Both the position numbers and the translations under genes were made by a program. A stretch of DNA of 64,000 nucleotides, from the NCBI GenBank assembly GCA_022393335.1, contig JAJEKB010021182.1, positions 28,657-92,656 on the forward strand, in the 5' to 3' direction. The DNA comes from Macrotrachela quadricornifera (lineage: Eukaryota; Rotifera; Eurotatoria; Philodinida; Philodinidae). A model generated the notes under the pieces. The model did not search any database, was not told the origin of the DNA, and saw nothing but the letters and a program-made list of their open reading frames with translations. This document shows positions 12,577 to 24,558 of the stretch, piece by piece (positions within the stretch are counted from its first letter, which is position 1; every line of letters begins with the position of its first letter).

Positions 12577-12666
12577 TAGGGGTTGACAAATTCAGTTCTG
12601 TTCATTTGAGCTGAACTGTTCGAACAGTTCGTCTCAAGTGAACTGAACTGAACTTGCCGACCTCTA
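12577..12666. mobile_element. 90-bp hAT-type MITE with 8-bp target duplication
   Basis: The element runs from TAGGGGTTGACAAATTCAG to a terminus whose complement is TAGAGGTCGGCAAGTTCAG, matching the TAGRGGTYGRCAA style of hAT ends. Flanking direct repeats GTGAAGAA (12569-12576 and 12667-12674) are the 8 bp expected of hAT insertions. The whole element is a near-perfect palindrome centred on GAACTGTTCGAACAGTTC. It lies in the intron between the long NHL exon and the Thr-rich exon. Confidence 0.85.
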
Positions 12667-12977
12667 GTGAAGAATGTACAATATGATAATAATTGAATTC
12701 TTTGCTCACTATTCATATGCGTTTTTCTTGGTAGACTTCTCAAAATACTTCCCGACAGGTATTTCCCTAGTTGAGACTCCCTCGTTCGAGTCTCTGGAGA
12801 CTTCTCAAGGAGTCACCAAGCTAATCTCCTGAGAGCTCCTACATGGGGACTCCTTCGAGAATATTTTTTGTGATTTGATTCCATAAAGTACATAAATGTT
12901 TTAAATATATATGAAAATATACAGCCATTTAGATATATTTGACCAATACTAACGCTACGGAATTTCATGTTTTTACA

Positions 12978-13034
12978 TTAGGATTTAGACGTACACATTT
13001 AGACGTACAAGATTTGGACGTATAGATTTAGAAG
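12978..13034. repeat. short minisatellite, 14-15 bp unit, four copies
   Basis: Four tandem copies of a unit like GATTTAGACGTACA, the last two diverged (GATTTGGACGTATA, GATTTAGAAGTGC). It lies in the same NHL-gene intron. Confidence 0.7.
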
Positions 13035-15515
13035 TGCTTGAATGGAAGTTAGGAATGAATATAGTATTATGTGACATAGATATATATAGTGATGACAGAG
13101 CCAATACTGTTCTGTTGTGCTGTGTATAAGTAGCTTCTTGCTGATGTTATAATTTTTATATTTCGATTTAGTTATACATCTGTGCACTTTATAAGAAGTG
13201 TCCTTCTTTATTTTTTTTTATCATTTCCTAGAGAAACATTAAACTAGGTGGACTACATTCGATAGGCTAGACCGTGAAGAGCCTACAGAACTCAGTGCAT
13301 TTCTATAGCATCTGAAACCAAATGGTTTTTTAAACTCAGATTGAATTTAAATGAAGCATTATATATTAAAAAGTAGAATATAGAGTGACATCAAGCGAAG
13401 AGTAAAACTGGATTTCGTTGTATAGATATTAGCAAAATAAAGTAAAATTTTCTTATAATAAAGATTGAATCATTTATGATGAGATCATGATTCTTTTAAC
13501 GTAATCTTTAGCTAGATACAGAGTCATATTGCACGCAATGCACCTACATATACCTGACTTAAAATTAGTATTTAACAAGGATAAGAAGCGTTAATCTAAA
13601 ACTTACTCCACTGTTGAGTAGTGGTCGTAGTTGTAAATGTAGTCGGAGTTGTAGTTATAGTTGTGCTTGTAGTATTCATCACTAATTATTTAGATAGAAC
13701 ATATATGTATACGAAGCAGATTGTTTTTGATCCGATTTAGAATGGGATATAGGACTTCGTGAATTGAAGTTTAAGTGAAGCCTAAGCAGAGTTTCAAAAT
13801 AGAACGATATCATCAAATAGTGTGAAAAGCAATTTTTTTATTTCAAAAACAGCTTTGTAATCGGAAAGCTCTATATAGATTTAAAACTTTAAGTAGAGTG
13901 TTCAGATAGGAAAAGTTCACTGTGTCTTCATACATTGTTTGATGGAACTGCGATCGATTCTGTATATACAGGTAATAGATATCTTTTCTAAGATGGCATA
14001 AGATTTTTTTCTCTAATAATTAGTTTCTTCTGTCTCCGCCACGTTTTATATACTTTTTTCGAAGAGTTGTTGATTTCTCTTCACCATTCACTCATCCGAA
14101 TTAATTCAATATGTGACTGATGTATGAATAGTGAAGAAATTCCTTTGACAAAATTTGAACTTAACTCGAATCTGTAGATTAATATTGATTTTCTTACTTG
14201 TCATCGGTGGACAAGTTTGTTGATCAATCATCGACACCGGATAACAAACTGAGTGTAGACTACACGGAGAATGATGAACACAGATATGATCAGGTTCATA
14301 ACAAAGCTTGTTTGAGTGTTCGCATGAAACTAGCTCAACACACGGCTTATAGAGAAAGGTGCAAATGCCAGTGTCAATAGCACCTATCATATAAAGACAG
14401 CCACATGCGCCGTTTGTCGAGCATCGATCATATTGTGCAATTCCACAGTATATTTGAGATTGCACTCGAACTACTGACATACTAAATTAGGAGCAAGATA
14501 TATGAAATTAAACAAGAATCAAACCTGTGAGGCTTAAATAGAAGATTGTTCAATGTTAGATGAGTAGGAAAATAAAAACTTGTTAGAATTACCTGAAGAG
14601 AATGAATACAAAGCAAATAATTATTTTTATGTTTGTGATCATAGCTTGCATTGAAATAAGATAGAATCATGAAGGTGTCCTTTTTTTAAACCTAATGTAC
14701 AGGTGTTGTTTTCGTATTCTTCGAAAGTCAAGAAGTGACCGACGTAATCTTTCGATAAATGGAAATTCAATATTACTCCAACGCCTTCTCATGTACTTAA
14801 TTTTTTTCTCCGAAAAAGTGATTTTGATAGAAGAACAAAATGCAATAACAGCAACAGGTGGTTAATATTACTCTAAGAGTACTTGATAGGTTTGTGCTAT
14901 CACTCTAAATAAGTACATTGTTGATATCAATCATTGAAGTAGTTTTATAAAGATGAGTTAGACCGACTGCAAAGAGAAATACTTTTACAAATATTTATAG
15001 TTTTTATATTAAGTAGCTGGCAGCAATTTACATCATGTTCGAATCAAAGTCAGAGCCCATAACAGGCTAGAATCAGCACTTGCAGCCGCGACTGGTTTCA
15101 ATTCTGTTGGCAACGAAGTCTCCTCAGATGACGTGAAAGTTCGAAGACTAATCATTCACAGTGTCCGAACGATGAGGGTGTACGAGTAGGTGACATTGTA
15201 GATAGTAGAACCAATCAAAAGCTAACAAAGTGCGTTGCAATGACACGTATCACTTTCGTATATTACTGACGATTTTGATTTGTACATAGGTTGACAGTAG
15301 TGATTCTAAATTGATTGCTAATATTTTTTTTGGGTTGGCAGCCGGCTTGGTATTGATTAGCTATATAATATAGTTGGTTGGCTTCGTTTGTGAGTTTATT
15401 TGCATTAAGATATGCATCTGAAGAAAAAGAGAAAATAAAAACATTTTGATTAGTTAGAAGCTTTTTTGTTTTCAGATTTAATTGATTTATTATATAAGGT
15501 AGATGATTTTAAATT

Positions 15516-15990
15516 TCAAAGTTGATTATAATGTTGCAGTCTCATTTGTCGTAGTTTTTCGGTGAGTCTTTCAATTTCTTTGACTTTACATCTATTGACG
15601 AATGTCACTCCTTTGGTTTCATCTATCCAGTTAATCTGAACCCATTGTGCACCACCACCATTAGCATAATCAGAGCATCCGATGGTATTAATCAAGGATG
15701 TGTACGTTTTCGAGAAGTTGCTCACGTTCGCTTGGTGATAACGGAAATTGTTGTTAAATTGGCGAATGAGGTTTTTGAACAAACTTTGCTTCTTTTGAAG
15801 CGACAATTTTTAATGGATTCAATGACATATTGATGGATTGTCGACAATAATCACGACACATTCCAAATGAAATTTCATTGAAGATTGATCGAATATCCTT
15901 CCTCTCAAACTGACTGCAGGCTACTTGAAGAAGAGCAATTGTGACAGGATATTACCACGAAACTTGCATTGTTTCTTTTAGAAATGTCAT
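15516..15990 (-). pseudogene. broken secreted-protein-like gene, family unknown
   Basis: Read on the minus strand from about 15990, the sequence encodes a signal-peptide-like start (MQVSW, stop, YPVTIALLQVACSQ). A coherent segment follows (RSIFNEISFGMCRDYCRQS, KEAKFVQKPHSPI), then a TAA, then QQFPLSPSEREQLLENV. A shift of frame then leads to GCSDYANGGGAQWVQINWID and CKVKEIERLTEKLRQMRLQH before the terminal stop. At least two stops and one frameshift break it. The Cys pattern and leader suggest a small secreted protein. I do not recognise the family. It lies 1 kb upstream of the NHL Cys-rich exon on the same strand, so it could be related 5' sequence, but no splice path was seen. Confidence 0.5.
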
Positions 15991-17880
15991 TTGTTTTAAT
16001 CCAAAACACCCAACAAATACTCACTCACATCCGAAAACGAACTAAAAAAGAATAATTTGATCGAACACATAAATGACTCGTATACGCCATCAATGGTAAT
16101 CATAGAATATTTTAAAGCAAATAAAACCAGAAAAAATAGTTGCTTGCTCTATAAATCTTATCATGAAACTATCATATCTTATGAAGAAAAATAGAGTGTC
16201 AGTTTTAAGATGAAATTTTGGTAACTCCTCTCGATTTCTGTCCCTCGTTACAGTCTCTAGCCACTGGTATTTCGAACAGATAAGTAAAATGTTTAATAAC
16301 ATTCAGACTTTGAAATATTCTATGAAAGAAGTTTTTCTTTAAAAAAAAAAACCTTCATTTAAGAATAATCGACAAGAATGCAACACTGCAATTATTGATC
16401 TAATTTCTATAGTGAAAAAAGTAAAGCATATGATATTAAAGCAATCTGTATATTAAAAAATATAGTCTTTGTGGGTTATTTTTCAGTTGCAATCAATTTT
16501 TGAATTGCATTTATATATCTCCTTGGTCAAAATAAGTTGTACACCCTTTTTTTTCGATTGTTTCGTCACTATCAGTGTCATTCCATCTCATTTTTGTATC
16601 ACCGACACGTCTTTGATCATTGAATCTATGTCGAAAGTTTCAGCCCTATAGACTGAGAACTAATGAAGAAAACTACCAAAATATCTCATGTGCTCTAGTA
16701 TGGCTTTAACAGAAAGTCGTTATCATACTTTTGTGAAACACGATCTGCAAGGAGTGTTGCAATATAATGATAGAAATTCGCACCCATCCCTCGGTTTACA
16801 GTGGACAGAAAAAGCGAGTCAGAAACAAATTCCAGTTGCCGAATCGCTTTTGAATCGAGACTATGCGCTTTCTGTAGGCCTTAATAAGACTAGTTTACTC
16901 TGAAAATTTCAGATATTTGGATTCCTTTTTATCCCAAGATACGAGTACAAAAAAAATACTCTTTTTTACATCACTTATAACCCAAAACGGTGAGTGTTCA
17001 TATTTACGAATAGGAGCAACCATGAACTATGAAATTTTCAGAATCGAGTCGTTTTATTGAGACTTCTCTCTGTGCAAAGTTTCAAGTCGACATTCGAAAG
17101 TTGACTTTTCAGGTGAACCTGAAGGGGATCACGGCGTTGTACTAAAAAATGCCATAAAAATCAAATATCCCGGCAAAGGTTCAACGACGCATCTATTGAA
17201 GGTAGATCATGACACGTTCTGTCAAACGATAAATTAAGACTTCAATTTAAACTCCCACAAAATTTCACAAAGGAATTGCATTATAGGCCAGTGGCTATTT
17301 TGCACTTTGCCGATGGTAAGTTTTTGATCTTATTATAGCCTGAATAACTTCAAAATGTCCTAGTGGTCTGAAATATATAGGAAATACAAAACGGTGTATA
17401 GCTACATAATAACTAATGAGTGTCACTAAACCGTAAGTGTAAAAGGTACATTTTACTTATATGGTTCTATTAGTAGTATTTACCTATTTTACGTATTTTA
17501 TGGTGCTTGCAACTTAACAAGTACTTGTTTTCAATCACTATTCGAGATGCAGTTAAATGCAGAATCATAGTAGTTCCAATGTTAGCTACGCTGTGCGTTT
17601 AAATCTCGAAAGTCGATTTTATCGCCTGGCTGTCTATTGTACCTCCCCCATTCAAGACCCAAAAATTTCAATTTCTTCATTGTTTGGTTTTTCCATTCTA
17701 TGTTCAGTTTGAAGTGCCCTCTATCCATTGGTCACATTTTGACAGTTTGAATATACCTTTAAAGCAAAAATAAAGCTGAAAAGATAAATCCGTTGCCGTG
17801 GGTGTATAGCACATTTTTTTAACTTTTCTCGATTTTCTAGAAAACTGGTTTTTAAGCAAAAACCTTCAAAATCGCCCCCG
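15991..17880. other. gene-free stretch
   Basis: No supported gene. Short open frames at 16090-16302 and 16688-16903 have no family features. GC content rises locally at 17100-17330 and 17580-17720, as in old transposon sequence, but no ends or ORFs identify an element. Confidence 0.35.
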
Positions 17881-18180
17881 TTTCTCCTGCGCTACACATC
17901 GAATCGATCCGAAATTTTTTCTGTAGATACTAGACCCACTTTGCGAAGCCTACTTTTTTTGGTTTTGAAGAATATTGTATTACTGAGTTTTGGCAAGCCT
18001 TGTAAGAGAAGCACTATTGAAAAAACATGTGATTTTTAGGATGATCTTAGTATTTGGGCGTTTTTATTCGAACAGTACGAGATAAAAAGAAACCAAAAAA
18101 TAGTAGGCACCCTAAACAGTGTCTAGTGGCTATAAAAAAAACTTTCAGCCCTACAGGACGTATTATGGCTGAGAAAGGGA
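17881..18180. repeat. imperfect inverted repeat, arms about 85-90 bp
   Basis: The left arm (17881-17966) contains TAGACCCACTTTGCGAAGCC and TACTTTTTTTGG. The right arm (18089-18179) reads as its diverged complement, with ACCAAAAAATAGTAGG and GTGTCTAGTGG in matching order. The spacer is about 120 bp. Probably part of an old non-autonomous element, with the outer boundaries not resolved. Confidence 0.5.
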
Positions 18181-19203
18181 GGGCGAGAGAAGGCGAGACG
18201 AGGAGTCATTTTTAGCCCTTATGAGTCCTATGTCTCTTATAAGGAAGCATTAGGGAATTTCTAGTCTATGATAACTTTGGTTCTACTCGCCGAGATCTAT
18301 CAGCCGTGAAAGTTTCAAAATTTTCTGATGAGCCGTTCTCGACAAGTGCCGGAAAGGGAAAGCTCTCCTAAAGCATCTTAACTAGCGCATTTAACGTCAT
18401 ATAACCCTTTCTTTCCGAAAATGGTATAATATTAGTTTTCCAGATTTCTATAAGATTTGTCTTTATATTGGTGAAAACTAAGTGTCACAACATACAAAAA
18501 ATAAACTTGTTGATACTGTCAAACTGTTAGGATTTTATTATTTTCAATAGTGTTTCATTGCCCTTAAGAAATTAGGAAATTATATATTTATTTCTCTAGT
18601 TAATCTTTCCGTGGTATTCGTACTCGTTTTATCTAAATAAAATTTCAACGTTCATTCGAATTTATAAGTAATCGTTAGACTTGCTAACTGTAGTAATAGA
18701 TATCGTAGGAATTCTGCTGTTGATCAAAGGATAAATCTCTCAGACAATTGAACTATTTTCAATATTGTCCTTTTCTCTATTTAGTAACAAAATACTATTG
18801 TCTTACAATCCTTTCGATCATATGAATATACATACGTAAATTTAAACATAAAAGAATGATGAAAAGAAAAGGGGAAGATGATATAAACTTGCACGAAAAA
18901 TTCTTGATATATTCAAACAATATCACTAAAACAAAAATATTGATTCATGCATGAAAGAAATACAAAATAAAAGGGGAAAAATCTAGTAAAAGGATTATGC
19001 CGTATGAATATACAGCTTTGTTTTTTTCTTGCATCGAGCAAAGAATCGAAAGAAAAGACAAAACTGTATAGTGTAACGTGATGAAAAAACACGTGTGCGA
19101 AAAATATTCATCCATGTCTATCTCATCATGATGTGTACGAAAGAGTAGCACGGTTGATTGGTTCACGTAAATGTATATTACTTGAAAAAACTAACCAAGT
19201 TTA
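18181..19203. other. gene-free stretch
   Basis: No gene supported. A GA-rich tract (about 18170-18200) is followed by ordinary AT-rich sequence. Confidence 0.4.
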
Positions 19204-20114
19204 TCTATATATATAAAGAAGAAAGTTTGTCTGTTTGTCTGTTTGTCTGTTTGCTTATAGCTCAGTCCCGGTAAAAGCTAGCGTCACCAAATTTTCCACA
19301 ATACTTCTCCAGATCCAAAGGAAGGTTTTAGGATGGTTTTTCACTTAAAATTTTCACCTGAACAGAGTGTCTGCCCCTCCTTTTGTTGAATTACTACAGT
19401 AAGTACCTTTTCTAAAGAGTCTGTGCGTGTGATTGTTTTCTCAGTAACTTGAGAACAAAAGTAGATAATAATCTGCATTTTTTGCCATTGAACGTAAGAT
19501 GTTCAAGGATGCTCGAAAAAAGCGAATAGAATTTATAAGATAAAGGGTGAGCGTATAAGTGGAAATATCCATCGAATGTAGAAAGTAACAAGTGGGATAA
19601 AATTCCATTACTCATAGTTCATAATCTATATAGATATAAAGAAAAAGGTTGTCTGTGTCTGCCAGTTTTTTTTTGCATTTGGACGCCGTACGAGTCAGCG
19701 ACGCCAAGCGTTTCATGAAATACCTTGAGCCCAGACGCAGGTTTAAAGAGAGTCAGGGTAACCAGAGAAGGGACGGAATGAAATTTCATACAGGCTATGA
19801 TATATTGCAATTTTCACTAATCTTTCAAAGACTTTAGAGTATTTGCTACTATTGAGAGATTATCCACTCCTTAGTATCACCTTTCTCCAGGGAGTGTTCG
19901 TATAGTGTAACAGTTGACATGAGTAAAAAAAGACACTTACATTCACATACTATTTTCTGAATTGACCGATTTACGCATGAATGTAAGTGTGTACACGGCG
20001 GGACATATAGTAATCATATATAAAAAATCTCAAGCACGTCCTCTATATGCCTTCTGTCATTTTCTGATATAATAAGTTTTACATTTCCCGAGCAACGCCG
20101 GGTATTACCGCTAG
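19204..20114 (+). mobile_element. Helitron-like non-autonomous element, possibly nested
   Basis: It begins after an A with TCTATATATATAAAGAAG, followed by TTTGTCTG repeats. A second, similar 5' end occurs at 19625 (TCTATATAGATATAAAG, then GGTTGTCTGTGTCTG). The right end has a GC-rich hairpin (CCCGAGCAACGCCGGG, 20087-20102), then TATTACCG and terminal CTAG (20111-20114) followed by T. Helitrons start with TC, end with a hairpin and CTRR, and insert between A and T, all of which fits. No Rep/helicase ORF is present. Two 5' ends sharing one 3' end suggest one copy inserted into another, or a truncated partner. Confidence 0.6.
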
Positions 20115-20923
20115 TTGAATATAAAACATAAGATAACGTGCATCCAAAATACAAAAAACAACTTTAATTTATTTCAGTGTTAATTTTTATCGTAAGTATA
20201 ACTAGTTATCTATATATTGATTTTCGTATGTAATGGGACACTTCAATATAAGTATTTACTTCAGAATTCGAAATAAATGTTTATATCACGTCGTGAAGTA
20301 AACTCAAAAATGTAATCTCTAGCCTAACAAATTGTCAGACTGAGGAAATTTTGAAAAAAACATTAGAAGAGAAAACCTTGCTCTCGTCATAATTATCTTT
20401 TACAGGATATAATTCATTCTTTTGAGTTTTTTGCATTACTTGTATGCTCTGTTCTTGATCTTGTCAAGAATATACGCATTGTTGTCGAAGTATAACTTTC
20501 TGGCAATTTTTTTCCACAGATTTCTTTACATTCTTTTATCACCTGTTGAACTATGTCTTGGTCGAAAGAAGGAATTTTAAGGATTTGTCCTACATGAACA
20601 ATTCCATTATATGTTAGTTTTTCTTCTATATATTGTGTTGGTTTTTTGTTGAAAATATTTAGGCAACACATCTAGGTTTCTTCCAACTGTTACATATTGG
20701 ATTTTTCTCAATATGTTATGTATGTTCTGTGTTGATATTTCCCTACGTTCTTGTATTCGTCATGTAGTTGGTTTCTTCACACATGTGTTCGTATTTCTTT
20801 TACTGTTCTGTTCACTTGGTCACTTATTAGTACTATTCTTCTTCTCGCTCTCTCTCTTCTCTTTTTTTTATTATTATCATTCGTACCCTATCATATTAAT
20901 ACTTGAAGTGAAAGAAACGATAG
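20115..20923. other. gene-free stretch with weak minus-strand ORF
   Basis: A minus-strand frame at 20414-20671 (85 codons, contains VQQVIKECKEICGKKLPES) is protein-like, but I see no family, splice site or partner. It could be an exon relic. The rest is T-rich non-coding sequence. Confidence 0.3.
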
Positions 20924-21271
20924 TTGAGAGAATTGCCGGACAAGGAAAACTGGAATATTCGGACAAAAGATGATCAAGTTTCAATGACAAAAGTGACAAA
21001 AACTTTCTTAACGAACCAAGATCTGGCAAATAGTATTGAACAGTCACTACATTTCTATTCTCTGATGATTGCCGAAATCAGAAGTGAAACTGTTTGCGAG
21101 AGTACTGCCTCAATCCTAAAGCAACACATTCGTGGTAATCGAGCTTTGAATCACGAATCTTTCGACAAAGAAGTGATGTTACATTGGAATACATCACCAC
21201 TTCATTTAGCAGATCCATTCATCAAGTTCTGTCTCAACAGCTATTTCTCCCAACTAAAGGAGACACACTAG
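20924..21271 (+). pseudogene. possible transposase-like fragment
   Basis: A frame of 115 codons ends at a stop at 21271. From about residue 25 it has a coherent protein composition (ILKQHIRGNRALNHESFDKE, VMLHWNTSPLHLADPFIK). The frame opens without a convincing start, so this looks like the C-terminal remnant of a larger ORF. The style resembles hAT-type or zinc-finger transposase remnants, but no catalytic motif is seen. Codon use is less A/T-biased than in the conserved genes to the right, which fits a mobile-element origin. Confidence 0.3.
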
Positions 21272-21456
21272 ATTTCGTTGAAAAAAATAGAACAACATCG
21301 TCTATTCAATTTAGTTTAACCTGATTCAATTGTTTTGAACCGCTCAAGAAAAGAACAAATAGAAAGAATTCCTATGTTGTACGAACAATAGCAAAAAGAG
21401 CAAAATGTTGACATATTTTTTTTACTTATATTCTATGTCAAATAAAGGTGGCCTAT

Positions 21457-21556
21457 GAGTGGTGCAGAAAGAATATCTTTGGGGAAGTTATTTGGAGAAA
21501 ATTTCCGCGGCGGTGGAAGGGAAATTTTTTATTTTTTAGAAGATTCTGCACCTCTG
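21457..21556. repeat. short inverted repeat with GC-rich neighbour
   Basis: GGTGCAGAAAGAATATC near 21460 pairs imperfectly with AGATTCTGCACC near 21541. A C/G-rich patch (CCCCCCGCCCCCCAGGGG, about 21560-21577) follows and stands out in this AT-rich window. Possibly an internal part of a small element. Confidence 0.35.
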
Positions 21557-21577
21557 CGTACCCCCCGCCCCCCAGGG

Positions 21578-22538
21578 GTCTAGAGATGAAAAACAATTTT
21601 TCCATTTTTAAAGATATTTTCCGTATTAATCTATCAGGGATCTAATGCTGATTCTCAATACATTAAAATTTTCTTAAGAAACGTTTGATATTATTAGTAA
21701 AATGGTCAATATATTGACCACTTTAGATAGAAAAACAAGCCTTTTTTTAGGAGGTAGTTTTTGAGAAAGTTTCACGTTAGTACCAATCTGTTTCGCGGCA
21801 CAAGGTTGACAATAGGAGAATGCTATATAGTCAATGAATAACATAGGGCTATGGAAAGTGACCATTTTTATGTAAGAAGACAGCAACAATAAATATTAGT
21901 GAATATAGGAAATTGAAGAGCATCTAGAACTCTATTGAAAAGAGTTTTATGAAAAAATTTATATAGACTTATTTAAGACACACTAAATATCACAATGTCT
22001 ATGGGTATCACATAATATCCATTAAGCACAATAACCACTATTAGGACTCTCATGACATCAAAGTATGATGAAAACTGTTAGTGACGATGAGTGTCCTCGC
22101 TACTGTTGCTCTTTCTCCCTTGCTAAGCATCACTTTTAGAGACATTCTTTCTCCTTTCCATTCGCATAGTGTTTTGTGCTTCTTTGTTCGTGCTCTACTT
22201 TCGAGAAAGAATGTTATCTTTGATACCATTCTTTCTCTGTTTCTCTTTCTTATATGTGTGTGCAGTCTGCTTTTATATTCATTCGTTTTTAATATACATT
22301 TTGATATGCATTCATCAATGAGTATACTCTCTCTTTCCCACTTGCAGACAGAGCTTAGCTAGAGTTCACAAAAACTAGTCTTCTTATATACCATTCGATG
22401 CGCCTCAACGAGCTCTACAAAATCATATATAGGGCATCTTGGTTCGAGATAGGTCATGAAATACAGCGGGATTCTTTGTATACATTATTGTAGATATTAT
22501 GTTTTATTGTTAAAAATATATAGAAATAGTTAATAATA
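21578..22538. other. gene-free stretch upstream of OafA-like gene
   Basis: No gene supported. It probably contains the promoter of the acyltransferase gene at its right end, but no element is recognisable. Confidence 0.4.
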
Positions 22539-24558
22539 ATGTTTATTTATCGAGAAGAAATCGATGGATTACGAGCAATTGCTGTTATTCCAGTAATATT
22601 TTATCATGCTGGTTTAAAAAGGTATTTTTCTGGTGGATATGTTGGTGTTGATATATTTTTTGTAATAAGCGGTTACTTAATAACATCACTTATTTATAAT
22701 GAATGTGACGAAAAAAAATTTTCATTAGTAAATTTTTATGAACGACGATGTCGCCGTATTCTTCCAGCATTATTTTTTATATTATTTTCAAGTAGTATAT
22801 TTGCTTATTATTTAATGTTACCTGAACAATTAAAAGAATTTGGTGAAACATTAATTTCTATAATATGTCTTAGTTCAAATATTTATTTTTGGTGGAAAGA
22901 TGATGGATATTTTACAAAATTAACTGAATTAAATCCATTAGTTCATACATGGAGTTTAGCTGTTGAAGAACAATTTTATATTCTATTTCCATTATTATGT
23001 TATTTATTTATTAAAAAAAAAATTTATTTAATAATTTTTTTATGTTTTTCTGCATTAATAAGTTTATTTCTTTGTCAATGGGGTGGAAATTTTCAATCCA
23101 TATCAACTAATGAATTTCAAATGTTTTCTCAATATTATTATGCAACATTTTATTTACCTTTAGGACGTATATGGGAATTATTATTTGGTGCTTTTATTGC
23201 ATTTTATTTACAAAATAATCATCCAACTAAGTATAGAGCGTTTTATTTGTATTTATATTGAAACAAAAAATATTTCGAATTTTTTTTTTATTTTGTATAT
23301 TAGAAAATTCTCTCATAAATCAAATCAACTATTTTCATTGCTTGGTCTTGTGTTGATTATAATTTCTGTAGTATATTTTGATAATAATTATATTCCTCCA
23401 TTTCCAAATTGTTTTACATTATTTCCAACATGTGGCGCAGTATTAATTATTCTTTTTGGAAATAAAACTACATTCGTTGGATATTTATTAAGTGCACGTT
23501 TACTAAGATGGATTGGTCTTATATCTTATAGTGCGTATCTTTGGCATCAACCATTACTTGCGTTTATTCGTTTACAATCAAATCAAATATCAGAAATGTC
23601 AATTATTATTATTGTGATGAGTTCTATTTTTCCACTTAGTTTATTTAGTTATTTTTTTATTGAACAACCATTTCGAAATAAAAATCATTTTTCACAAAAA
23701 CAAATATTTCGTTTAACTGGTTTAACTTTTTTAATAACTCTTATTCTTGCATTATTTTTAATTCAAACTGCAAATAATCGTTCATTAATAATAAATGAAG
23801 GAAGTGATTCATATTTATATGATTTAACAAAATATGGTAATTCGAAATATGTTACAGGAAATTTTGGGGCATTAGCTAGTAAAACAAAAACATTTTCAAA
23901 TAATAAAACAGCATTAAATAAAAAAATTATATTAATTGGTGATAGTTTTGCTCAAGATTTTTGTAACATAATTATTGAAGGAAATCATTTAATTAAATAT
24001 GAAATTCGTGTTCATTATGTTTCTGCAGTTTGTCAGATTTATCTTGGATCAGAAGATCGAAACAAATTTATTCAAGCTGTACATAGACAAGTATGTGGAT
24101 ATCCTAATGATATTAAATATGTTTTACCAACAATTCATCAAGCTGATATTATTATATTAGCAAGTTATTGGCTAAAATGGAGTGCTAAAAGATTACCAAT
24201 GACAATTAAATTATTAAATCTAACAAAACAACAACAAATATTTGTTCTTGGAGCAAAAAGTTTCGGAAATGTTAATACACAAATATATGTTAATAAATCA
24301 ACCAAATTTCGAATACAACAATATCAATATCCTAAAATAGAAATTGTTAGAATTAATAATTTATTAAAAAGTACTCTAGATAAATCAATATTTGTTAATG
24401 TATTAGAAATGATTTGTACTGGATATAATAAAACATGTCCTCATTTTACTCCTGATGGAAAATTAATATCATTTGATGGTGATCATCTGACTAAATACGG
24501 AGCTATTTATGTTGGAAATATTATTTTTAAAAATAAACCATTAAATAAATTATTATAA
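22539..24558 (+). CDS. OafA-like membrane O-acyltransferase with SGNH domain
   Basis: Two exons, 22539-23230 and 23304-24558, joined across a 73-nt GT-AG intron (GTATAG...TATTAG) give 648 aa. The N-terminal part is an acyltransferase-3 domain: EIDGLRAIAVIPVIFYHAG with the R12-x10-H23 motif, GGYVGVDIFFVISGYLIT, FYERRCRRILPALF and LVHTWSLAVEEQFYILFPLL, followed by multiple membrane spans. The C-terminal part is a periplasmic/luminal-type SGNH esterase domain: GDSF (443-446, nucleophile S445) and the DxxH block (D622-H625, in DGDHLTKYGA). AT3-SGNH proteins O-acylate cell-surface glycans in bacteria, with the membrane part passing acyl groups across the bilayer (family knowledge). The architecture is bacterial, so horizontal transfer is likely, as is common in bdelloids. 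The intron and A/T-rich codons show adaptation to the host. Substrate unknown. Confidence 0.88.

Larger units (their letters stand above)
11079..14481 (-). pseudogene. NHL-repeat protein with Cys-rich and Thr-rich exons, nonsense-disrupted
   Basis: Three exons are visible on the minus strand. The upstream one (about 14206-14481) encodes a Cys-rich segment (CSTNGACGCLYMIG, CVHHSPCSLHSVCYPVSMID) and ends at a donor GTAAGA. A Thr-rich linker exon lies at about 13598-13685, donor GTAAGT. A long exon (about 12001 to 11079, acceptor CTTTTAG) encodes about six NHL/beta-propeller units (GLYVDDEQTICVADYLNH, GVLVDQLGTIYIVDRNN). NHL propellers with Cys-rich stalks are a large extracellular family in bdelloids (family knowledge). 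The long exon keeps one frame throughout but has four in-frame stops: TGA at 11664, TAA at 11607, TGA at 11259 and TGA near 11170. Three TGAs sit where the repeat pattern suggests Arg. The 5' end with the signal peptide was not found. It is best read as a young pseudogene decayed by point nonsense changes without indels. Confidence 0.75.

Noticed and set aside
22081..22362. 93-codon plus-strand frame rich in Leu/Ser/Phe
   Set aside because: Composition follows a T/C-rich tract; no start context, domain or splice partner.
23185..23303. Apparent frameshift splitting the OafA-like gene into two ORFs
   Set aside because: A 73-nt GT-AG intron joins the two frames exactly, so it is not a mutation.
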